Shown here in pieces: positions 6,023 to 12,811 of a stretch of DNA of 13,780 nucleotides (position 1 is its first letter; the number at the start of each line of letters is the position of its first letter). Origin of the DNA: Bryobacterales bacterium (lineage in GTDB: Bacteria > Acidobacteriota > Terriglobia > Bryobacterales > Bryobacteraceae). Where the stretch lies: NCBI GenBank assembly GCA_003132865.1, contig PKYZ01000368.1, positions 1,634 through 15,413 on the forward strand, in the 5' to 3' direction. Both the position numbers and the translations under genes were made by a program. The notes beneath the pieces are model-generated. The model made no database searches and had not been told where the DNA came from. It saw only the letters and a list, made by a program, of their open reading frames with translations.

Positions 6023-8275
6023 CTACTTGTGTGTGTTTCTGATCTCCACCAGTTGTGGATAACCAAGAGGGTTGTTCGAATACGCAGCGTCGCCGGTGAT
6101 GCCGCGATATTCGAGGTGCGGCCGAAACTGCCGTCTGGACTCCGCGATCTGATCGAGGGATTTCGGCTTAGCTTCAGCGTGCCGCGCCCCAGTGGTCGCG
6201 TTGGCCTTTCCGGGCCCCATTTGAGTTATCCGTCTCCCAAGGCTCTGCGCACGTTGGCCCAGTGCCGCAAGCAGCCTCTCGTATCCGGTTGCACCGTGCA
6301 AGTCGACGTAGTGCCAGCGTTTCAGCCTCTCAGGAACCTCGCAGTCGTCGAGGCGGATCGGGATAAGGAATATGCTGCCCTCGGGTTGCTCGCCAGCAAC
6401 GTCAAGCGCGAACCCGATCTCCTTCTGGACGTACCCGGTCTTGCTAACCGACGCGTTTGAGAGACAGACGACAACGGCATCCGAAGCGCGAACCGCTTTT
6501 CGAATTTCCGCTTCCCACTCCTGCCCCGGCAGCAGTTGTTCCTCATCGAGCCAGGGAGCCGTCCCACTCTTGCGGAGCTTTTCGGCCAGTTCCCTCACGC
6601 GCGGTTTGTCACTCGACGAGTGGCACAGGAAAACCGACAACGGCCTCGTGGCCTCCGTCGGCCCTGGCCCGAACGAGCTTGCGTACCGAATCCCACCCGC
6701 CGTGGGCTTCCCTCGTAAGAGGCCCTGGGGCGTCCGCTCAAGGTCGAGCAGTTTCTCGGCGGCAAGGTGCTGGAAATCGCTGTCGGTCGCCGTGATGGGG
6801 ACACTATCGCGACCAGGGTAGGCCAGCCCAGCACCCGTATGGGAACGCGCGACCAAGAACTCGGCGCAGCAGCCACTTCTATAGACACCGACAATGGCCG
6901 CCAGTAGTTCCCGTTGTTCGTCGGTGAGGTCTGGCGCGCTCTGCGGTACCGGCCCCGAAGGCCGCGCAGTTTCTCCAGCCTCCACAACCCACGGTTCTTC
7001 GCGCGGTCCCGCCCGTGCCAGATCAGTTTGCGAGACACGCCAGTGATTGTTCTTGTCCAACGCAAAGACTGCGGTCGCCGATACAGTGGACGTTCTTTTT
7101 GTTTGTAGCTCCTCGATTTCGAACAGGTACCGTCGCTTCTCGGGAACGTCGCCGCCGATGCCCACACCCGCGCCCTCCGGCGGAATCACAAATAGAATGT
7201 GCCCGGCTATGGCCGAGTGTGCATCGATGTTCAGCGGGAACAAAAGTTGCGGTTTTATTGGTATGCCGAAGGCTGCCAGTAACTGCTCCCAATCAGGGAG
7301 GAAATGCCGAGGATCGGCCGCGAGTTGGGTGACGCCGTAGACTATGAGCAGCGTGGCGTTCAGGCTCACCCGGTGCGGCGACCTGTTGACGAAGGTGAAA
7401 TCCCTCCCGATAGCAAAGCGATCTCGGCGACTTGGCTGATCGCGGCGGATCATTGACACATCGTCGAGGCCGCCGGGGTAGCGTACCTCCCATTCAGCAC
7501 TAGCGTTGGCGGCGCCACTGTCTGCTGCGCTATTGCTCTCCTGCCCGCGGGAGAAATCACGATTCAATTCCTCAACCTCGGCCATCAAGTCCGGGGGGAA
7601 TAGCTCCGTTACGATTCCTGCCTTCCTCAATCCGAGTTGCCCGCGTCCCCTGATGGCTGGGTTAGGGTCAAGCATTCCGATGACCACGCGCGCCACCTTC
7701 CGCTCCACGAGCCGCGTCGCGCAAGGAATTTTCGGATGATTTCGGGAAGTGCAGGGCTCAAGAGTCGTGTATACGGTTGCCCCAGCCAACGCCAAGTCTG
7801 GCAGCTTTTTCTCCAGCGCAATGTACTCGGCGTGGCATCCGGGAATCTCGCCCCGGTGCGCTTGCCCGAGGACTTTGCCGTTCTTTACCACGACGGCACC
7901 GACCTTTGGATGGGTTCGCGCGTCTTCGGAAACACTTTTCCGGGCCTCGTCAATGGCTAGCTGTGCGAACGCTTGATCGTCAAGCGCCCTATTGGCCGGC
8001 TCCGCCGGTTTGCGGCCCTCAGGTCCGCGCAGGTAGAGCCGTCCGAATGTGGTGATGAAGAGCGCTGCCGCGTCAGCGATCGACGTCCCATCCTGGAGGA
8101 ACTTGCCATCCAGCTTGCCCTCTACTTTTAGGGCCTCAACCGCCAACAACCACTCGTGGGGCGGCAGGCTGCCGTATTCCGGCAATGCTGCGCGCAACTC
8201 ATGAAGGTGCAACTTGCGCGGAAATGCCTCGTCGAGCTTCTCCAAGATCCTGTGCCCGAGCGTGTCATTGTACAT
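6023..8275 (-). CDS. RibD-type deaminase / TIR-domain fusion protein, candidate defence protein
   Basis: A 750-residue multidomain protein. Residues 1-85: helical, winged-helix-like. Residues 95-241: RibD-type cytidine-deaminase-fold domain with HPKVGAVVV, His148-Ala-Glu150 (zinc ligand and catalytic acid), TLEPC with Cys175 and Cys185 in a PC-x8-PC pattern, and DPNPAIRGRG; the RibD reductase domain is missing. Residues 260-420: beta-rich region of unknown family. Residues 447-535: another winged-helix-like segment. Residues 544-672: TIR domain (SVFLCHSSSDK, WLDEEQLLPGQEWE, VVVCLSNASV, Glu619 in GYVQKEIGFAL as the likely catalytic residue). Residues 715-750: start of a beta domain that appears frameshifted into the next frame. 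TIR domains of this type commonly hydrolyse NAD+ in bacterial immunity; the deaminase substrate is unknown, perhaps a nucleotide or RibD-like pyrimidine. No membrane segment. AAGGG precedes ATG 8275 by about 9 nt. It sits between two copies of the polA end. Domain calls are firm for the deaminase and TIR parts, weaker for the rest. Confidence 0.88.
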   Translation of the reverse strand: MYNDTLGHRILEKLDEAFPRKLHLHELRAALPEYGSLPPHEWLLAVEALKVEGKLDGKFLQDGTSIADAAALFITTFGRLYLRGPEGRKPAEPANRALDDQAFAQLAIDEARKSVSEDARTHPKVGAVVVKNGKVLGQAHRGEIPGCHAEYIALEKKLPDLALAGATVYTTLEPCTSRNHPKIPCATRLVERKVARVVIGMLDPNPAIRGRGQLGLRKAGIVTELFPPDLMAEVEELNRDFSRGQESNSAADSGAANASAEWEVRYPGGLDDVSMIRRDQPSRRDRFAIGRDFTFVNRSPHRVSLNATLLIVYGVTQLAADPRHFLPDWEQLLAAFGIPIKPQLLFPLNIDAHSAIAGHILFVIPPEGAGVGIGGDVPEKRRYLFEIEELQTKRTSTVSATAVFALDKNNHWRVSQTDLARAGPREEPWVVEAGETARPSGPVPQSAPDLTDEQRELLAAIVGVYRSGCCAEFLVARSHTGAGLAYPGRDSVPITATDSDFQHLAAEKLLDLERTPQGLLRGKPTAGGIRYASSFGPGPTEATRPLSVFLCHSSSDKPRVRELAEKLRKSGTAPWLDEEQLLPGQEWEAEIRKAVRASDAVVVCLSNASVSKTGYVQKEIGFALDVAGEQPEGSIFLIPIRLDDCEVPERLKRWHYVDLHGATGYERLLAALGQRAQSLGRRITQMGPGKANATTGARHAEAKPKSLDQIAESRRQFRPHLEYRGITGDAAYSNNPLGYPQLVEIRNTHK

Positions 8276-8308
8276 ATTGTGCGCCCTTCATTACATTGTG
8301 CGCCTTCA
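8276..8308. repeat. Tandem ~19-bp repeat in the leader of the deaminase-TIR gene
   Basis: ATTGTGCGCC occurs at 8276-8285 and again at 8295-8304, each followed by (C)TTCA and preceded by ACAT or CAT, so two imperfect units of about 19 bp abut the start codon at 8275. The first unit overlaps the ribosome-binding region, the second lies upstream. It could be a paired regulator-binding site or a chance duplication. Confidence 0.45.
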
Positions 8309-8368
8309 GCTACATCACGGGCCTGACGCTACGCCCGAACCACGTCGGCGCTGCAACAGCCCGAAGCG

Positions 8369-8451
8369 CTACTTCGCGTCCCGCCAGTTATCCCCGATTC
8401 CCACATCCACCAACAACGGCACTTCCAACCGGTAGACCTGCTCCATCTCGC
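8369..8451 (-). repeat. polA-attached copy of the flanking direct repeat
   Basis: Last 25 codons plus stop of polA and a few bases before them; the same segment appears in the same orientation at 5548-5630 with 73 of 83 bases identical. The pair bounds the deaminase-TIR cassette and is a candidate attachment-site duplication. Confidence 0.8.
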
Positions 8452-10957
8452 GCTTCGCCAGCGCCGCGACCTCCGCCGCTTCGTCCGCCGGAGCCTCAAA
8501 CACCAACTCGTCGTGCACCTGCAGCAGCATGGCCGCCCGGCCGGCCCGCCGCTCCATTTCCCGATCGATGCGCACCATCGCCAGCTTGATCAGGTCGGCC
8601 GCGGTCCCCTGCAGCGGAGAATTCACCGCCGTGCGCTCGGCGAATCCGCGCGCGTTCGGGTTGCGGCTGTTGATATCCGGAATGGGCCGCTCGCGGCCCA
8701 ACAACGTGCGCGCCACGCCCGTGCGCCGCACCTCCGCTATAGTCGCGTCGATGAACTTCCGCACGCCCGCATACCGCGCGAAGTAGCTCTCGATGTAGGC
8801 CTGCGCCTCGCGCTGCGTGATGCCCAACTGCGCGGCCAGGCCAAACGGACTGATGCCGTATACGATGCCGAAGTTCACGGCCTTGGCGTTGCGGCGCGCT
8901 TCCGGCGTCACCATCAGCGGCGGCACACCCATCACCTCCGCTGCCGTGCGCGTGTGTATGTCTTCGCCGTTGCGGAACGCCTCCACCAGCACCGCGTCGC
9001 GCGACATGTGCGCCACGAGCCGCAGCTCGATCTGCGAATAGTCCGCCACGATCAGCTTCCAGCCTGCGCGCGGCACGAACGCCGCGCGGATCTCGCGCCC
9101 CAGCTCCGTGCGTATGGGAATGTTCTGCAAGTTCGGGTTCGACGACGATAGCCTTCCGGTCGCCGCGCCCGTCTGGTTGAAGCTGGTGTGCAGCCGCCCT
9201 GTCTGCGGGTCGATCAGCGCCGGCAGCGCATCCACGTATGTGCCCTTCAGCTTCGTGAGCTGGCGGTATTCGAGCACCTTGCGCACGATCTCGTGATCGC
9301 CCGCCAGTTCCTCCAGCACATCCGCGGCGGTCGATATCGTCTTGCCCTTCCCGTATCTCACCGGCGCGGGCAGCCGCAGGTCTTCAAACAAAACCCGCCC
9401 CAATTGTTGCGGCGAGCTGATGTTGAACGGCTTGCCGGCCAGCGCGTGGACCTCCGCCGTCAGCCGCGCGATGTCCCGCTCCATCAGCTCCGAAAGCCGC
9501 CCCAGCTCGGCGCGGTCGATCCGCACGCCCACGCGCTCCATGCGCGCCAGCACGCGCGCCAGCGGCAGTTCGATTTCCGAGTACAGCTTTTCGAGGCCGC
9601 GCTCCGCGACCGCCGGCCGCAGCGCCCGGTAAATTTCCAGCGTGATATCGGCATGCTGCTCCAGCGCCGCCCCCACCTTCAGGTCGAGCCGCCGCCGCGC
9701 CTGCTCCTCCAGCGGGCAGCCTGAAGGATCGGCATCCAGCAGGAACGCGTACAGCATGATGTCGTGCTCGAAACCGGCGCCCTGAATACCCAGCTTGTCG
9801 AGCGCCAGCAGCGCGGACTTCACGTCACACGCGATCTTGGGCCGGGCGGCGTCTTCCAGCCACGGCTTCAGCGCGTCGATAGGAGCCAGCGGAGCGGCGC
9901 GCGCTTCGCCGGATTTCCACGCCATCCCGATGGTGGCGGGGGTGATGTCGAGGACGAACTCGCCCCCGCGAGATTCCGCGATGGCCACCGCCACCGGCGC
10001 GTCCGCGGGAACCGCCTGCAGCCATTCGCTGAGCGCCGCGGCCGACTCCAGCGCCTGATAATCGCGCGCGCGTGTGTCTTCGCTGGGTCCCAACTCTTTC
10101 AGCAGGCTGTGAAATTCCAGGTCTTTGTAGACCTGCTTCAGCGCGTCCGGGTCCGGCTCCCTCGCGCGCGCCGAATCGAGATCGAACTCGATGGGCACCG
10201 CCGTATCGATGGTCGCCAGGCGCTTGCTCATCAGGATGCGCTCGACGTTGTTCTGCAGGCTCTCGCGATACATCTTGCGCTCGACCTCGGCGGCGCGCTC
10301 GATGGCCGCTTCCACGGAACCGAAGCGCTCGATCAGGTCCCGCGCGCCCTTGTCGCCGATGCCCGGCGCGCCCGGAATGTTGTCGATGGCGTCGCCCTTC
10401 AGCGCGAACAGGTCCGCCACCTGCGCCGGCATCACGCCCAGAAACTCCTTGACCTTCGCCGGTCCGTACCACTCATCGTCCTTGGCGGGATTCAGCATGG
10501 AGACCCGCTCGCTGACGATCTGCATCATGTCCTTATCGCTGGAGACGATGACCACCTCCGTGCCGGCCTGCTCCGCGCGGCGCGCGATGGCGCCGATGAC
10601 GTCGTCGGCTTCGAAGCCTGCGTACTCCAGGATCGGAATCCGCATGGCTTCCAGGATGCGGCGGATGTGCGGGATCTGCTCGCCCAAATCCGGAGGCATC
10701 TCGGCGCGGTTGGCCTTATACTCGGCGAACTCGGCCATGCGCGCGACCGGCGCGCCGCTCTCGAAGACGGCGGCGATGTACTCGGGCGCGTAGCTCTTGG
10801 CCAGCTTGCGCAGCATGTTATTGAAGATGTACACGGCCTCGGTGGAGAGGCCCGCGCTGGTGCGCATGGGAGGCGCGGCGCTGCGCGCGCGCGCGTGGTA
10901 TGCGCGGAAGATGAATCCGAACGAGTCGATGAGGAAGAGCCGTGGTTGATGCGCCAC
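8369..10957 (-). CDS. polA: DNA polymerase I
   Basis: An 862-residue family A DNA polymerase that fills gaps, removes RNA primers and acts in repair. Residues 1-290: 5'-nuclease (LFLIDSFGFIFRAYHA, FEADDV 115-120, SSDKDM 139-144, GDAIDNIPGAPGIGDKGA 188-205). Residues 315-440: 3'-5' exonuclease-like fold in which the first carboxylates are lost: the usual FDTET-type strand reads VAVAIAESR, and only a late Asp399 remains recognisable, so proofreading is probably absent. Residues 455-862: polymerase, with motif A VADYSQIELR (637-646, Asp639), motif B RRNAKAVNFGIVYG (688-701) and motif C QVHDE (813-817, His815, Asp816). The start is GTG 10957, since no ATG lies nearby in frame and MAHQPRLFLID aligns with family starts. 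No Shine-Dalgarno is visible; TACCAT lies 6 nt upstream. The final 25 codons are the copy that is duplicated 2.8 kb away. Confidence 0.97.
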   Translation of the reverse strand: MAHQPRLFLIDSFGFIFRAYHARARSAAPPMRTSAGLSTEAVYIFNNMLRKLAKSYAPEYIAAVFESGAPVARMAEFAEYKANRAEMPPDLGEQIPHIRRILEAMRIPILEYAGFEADDVIGAIARRAEQAGTEVVIVSSDKDMMQIVSERVSMLNPAKDDEWYGPAKVKEFLGVMPAQVADLFALKGDAIDNIPGAPGIGDKGARDLIERFGSVEAAIERAAEVERKMYRESLQNNVERILMSKRLATIDTAVPIEFDLDSARAREPDPDALKQVYKDLEFHSLLKELGPSEDTRARDYQALESAAALSEWLQAVPADAPVAVAIAESRGGEFVLDITPATIGMAWKSGEARAAPLAPIDALKPWLEDAARPKIACDVKSALLALDKLGIQGAGFEHDIMLYAFLLDADPSGCPLEEQARRRLDLKVGAALEQHADITLEIYRALRPAVAERGLEKLYSEIELPLARVLARMERVGVRIDRAELGRLSELMERDIARLTAEVHALAGKPFNISSPQQLGRVLFEDLRLPAPVRYGKGKTISTAADVLEELAGDHEIVRKVLEYRQLTKLKGTYVDALPALIDPQTGRLHTSFNQTGAATGRLSSSNPNLQNIPIRTELGREIRAAFVPRAGWKLIVADYSQIELRLVAHMSRDAVLVEAFRNGEDIHTRTAAEVMGVPPLMVTPEARRNAKAVNFGIVYGISPFGLAAQLGITQREAQAYIESYFARYAGVRKFIDATIAEVRRTGVARTLLGRERPIPDINSRNPNARGFAERTAVNSPLQGTAADLIKLAMVRIDREMERRAGRAAMLLQVHDELVFEAPADEAAEVAALAKREMEQVYRLEVPLLVDVGIGDNWRDAK

Positions 10958-11116
10958 AAGGTTATGGTAGCTTACCGGCGGCGGTGGTCGGCCCGGTTGC
11001 TCAGACGCTGGCGCGCCTCAGCGGGAGGGAAGTTGCGGCGATTCGCAGCCCGCCTTGCAACCCCCGAATCAGCGAGGGTGCTACGATTGGGGTGAGCCAA
11101 AGCCCCTCATCCAAAC
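10958..11116. other. Divergent intergenic region between polA and the OLD-like gene
   Basis: A 159-bp spacer that must hold the promoters for both divergent genes. On the minus strand TACCAT ends 6 nt before the polA GTG. On the plus strand TACGAT (11082-11087) has TTGCAA upstream, but at a 21-nt spacing, which is too long to be convincing. Neither gene has a recognisable Shine-Dalgarno sequence. Confidence 0.35.
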
Positions 11117-12811
11117 ATGCCAACTAAGAACAGACTGCAGTCAATACGCCTACAACGGTTCAAGCGCATTAACGATGCCGCAATGGACCTGAAGGGCGTC
11201 AACGTTCTGGTTGGTGGTAACAACTCCGGCAAGAGCAGCATCATCCAAGGACTTCACTTTGGCGTCGGTCTTCTCCAGACGATAGCGCTAGCGGACAAGT
11301 GGGTCAAATCATCAAGCACCAGCCTGAATCCGAACCAGCTTATCTATTCACCCTCAGAAGATGTCTACGCCCTTGGCCCTGGTGGAAAGCTCTTCGAGCC
11401 GGAAGATCAAGCGATACGGCTAGACCTGAACATGGAGTCAGGCAAAGCCTGCTCCGTAGAGGTCCGAAAGGGCAGGAATCGGAACATTCTTGTCGGAGTG
11501 ACCAACCCCGAACTCGCCCAGCAACTCTCTAGCCTTGAAAAGCCCTTCAGCATATTCTCGCCCGGCCTGGCGGGCATCTCGAAGCGTGAGACCTATGTTT
11601 CGGACGGAGTGCTTTTTCGGACACTGGCCCGCGGGGACGCGAATCTCGTTCTGCGCAACATACTCTTAAGGCTTTCGGGGTCGGATGCATGGAGCCCTTT
11701 CCTAAGCGACCTCCGGGATGTCTTCCCAGACCTCGACATCGAGGTTGCGTTCAAGAAGGAGACGGACGAACTTATTGACGTCAAGATAAGAACGGTCAAG
11801 GACTGGGTTCCCCTTGAAATCGCCGGCACTGGAGTGCTTCAAGCCACCCAGATCCTTTCATACATCCACAGATTCGACCCCTCAATTGTGGTTCTGGACG
11901 AACCGGATTCACATCTGCACCCAAACAACCAGAGACTTTTGTGCGCGCTGCTCCGGCGGGTCTCAGAGGACAGGGGCACGCAGGTGTTGCTAACAACCCA
12001 TTCGCGACACGTCGTAGACGCCGTGGGGAGCTCCTCCGGGTTTTTCTGGGTGCGAAATGGCTCCGTAGACGTCGCCGAGGCGGACGACGAGGTCGGGATA
12101 CTCCTCGACATTGGCGCTCTGGACGTGAAGGAGCGGGCCGGTCAGCCAGATACGAAGGCCGTGGTACTGACGGAGGACGAAATTACAAGGCCGCTTGAGG
12201 TGATTATCGAGTCCTCCGGCTTTGATCTCGCCAAGACGGCGGTTCTTCCTTACTATGGAGTCACGGGCATTAAGCAGTTACAGCCGCTCGTTAACGTCAT
12301 TCGCGGCACAAACCCCAAAGCCAAGATCGTCATCCATCGGGACCGCGATTTCCTGACCGACGAAGAGGTCGAAAAGTGGAAAACCGATGTCCGTGCGCTC
12401 TCCGTCGAGCCGTTTGTGACAAAAGGGCGCGACGTCGAATCTTATTTCATCGATTCGAAGCTTCTCGCCGAGCTTAACCCAGGGTCTAGTCCTGCGGACC
12501 TTGATGTGCTGATCAAGAACGTCGCCGAAGAGATGAAGGCAGAACTCGTCGCAGACTATGTGAACGGACGGATCGACGTAGCCCGAAAGTCGGGCAAGTC
12601 GCGCTCTCTGAACCATGGGACGCTCGCCGTAGATGCAAATAACTACGTCTCATCCAACAGTATCCGGTACTGCGGAAAGGCCGCCTTGCGGGCGGTAAGA
12701 GCGAAGTTTCAAAGCGCGACGGGAAAAAACCTAACCGTCTTTCGCCAATCAAAGAAGTTGTACGACGACTCCCTCGGAGCCGTGGCCAAGAAAATCTTCA
12801 AGAAGGCCTAA
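11117..12811 (+). CDS. OLD-like ABC ATPase with C-terminal TOPRIM/DUF4435-like domain
   Basis: A 564-residue protein with the plan of the OLD family of overcoming-lysogenization-defect nucleases and related defence ATPases. ATPase: LQSIRLQRFKRINDAAMDL opening, Walker A GGNNSGKSS (33-41), degenerate signature IAGTGVLQA (235-243), Walker B SIVVLDEPDSHLHP (256-269, Glu262), H-loop TTHS (293-296, His295). From about 346: a TOPRIM-like module with KAVVLTEDE (347-355, Glu353/Glu355), VIHRDRDF (405-412, Asp409/Asp411) and RDVESYF (438-444), the last two resembling DUF4435 as in the PARIS effector AriB. This suggests an ATP-gated nuclease or a single-chain PARIS-like protein. Start ATG 11117 has no Shine-Dalgarno. 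Codons such as ATA, AGA and CTA, rare in polA, are used from the beginning, suggesting transfer. No UvrD-like GajB partner follows. Domain call firm; role in defence inferred. Confidence 0.87.
   Translation: MPTKNRLQSIRLQRFKRINDAAMDLKGVNVLVGGNNSGKSSIIQGLHFGVGLLQTIALADKWVKSSSTSLNPNQLIYSPSEDVYALGPGGKLFEPEDQAIRLDLNMESGKACSVEVRKGRNRNILVGVTNPELAQQLSSLEKPFSIFSPGLAGISKRETYVSDGVLFRTLARGDANLVLRNILLRLSGSDAWSPFLSDLRDVFPDLDIEVAFKKETDELIDVKIRTVKDWVPLEIAGTGVLQATQILSYIHRFDPSIVVLDEPDSHLHPNNQRLLCALLRRVSEDRGTQVLLTTHSRHVVDAVGSSSGFFWVRNGSVDVAEADDEVGILLDIGALDVKERAGQPDTKAVVLTEDEITRPLEVIIESSGFDLAKTAVLPYYGVTGIKQLQPLVNVIRGTNPKAKIVIHRDRDFLTDEEVEKWKTDVRALSVEPFVTKGRDVESYFIDSKLLAELNPGSSPADLDVLIKNVAEEMKAELVADYVNGRIDVARKSGKSRSLNHGTLAVDANNYVSSNSIRYCGKAALRAVRAKFQSATGKNLTVFRQSKKLYDDSLGAVAKKIFKKA

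Larger units (their letters stand above)
5548..8368. mobile_element. Putative cassette/island inserted at the polA 3' end
   Basis: The interval from the displaced polA-tail copy (5548-5630) to the base before the polA stop is 2,821 bp and is bounded by direct repeats of the polA 3' end. It carries the deaminase-TIR gene and its split C-terminal frame. This is the structure left when an element recombines with the 3' end of a gene and supplies a replacement end. No integrase, transposase or terminal inverted repeat is visible, so the unit may be a passenger mobilised in trans or the trace of a tandem duplication. Boundaries rest on the repeat alone. Confidence 0.5.

Noticed and set aside
6310..6720. 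Assignment of the deaminase-TIR protein to known Thoeris
   Set aside because: Thoeris ThsB is a short TIR protein paired with ThsA; here there is no ThsA partner and the TIR domain is fused to a deaminase, so the known system does not fit.
7550..7930. Functional riboflavin-biosynthesis RibD
   Set aside because: Only the deaminase half is present, embedded in a multidomain protein with TIR, and no rib genes are near; the match is to the fold and zinc motif only.
9764..11095. 443-codon plus-strand open frame
   Set aside because: It lies antisense to polA, whose motifs are unmistakable; its Arg/His/Gln/Leu-rich composition is the usual shadow of a GC-rich gene on the other strand.
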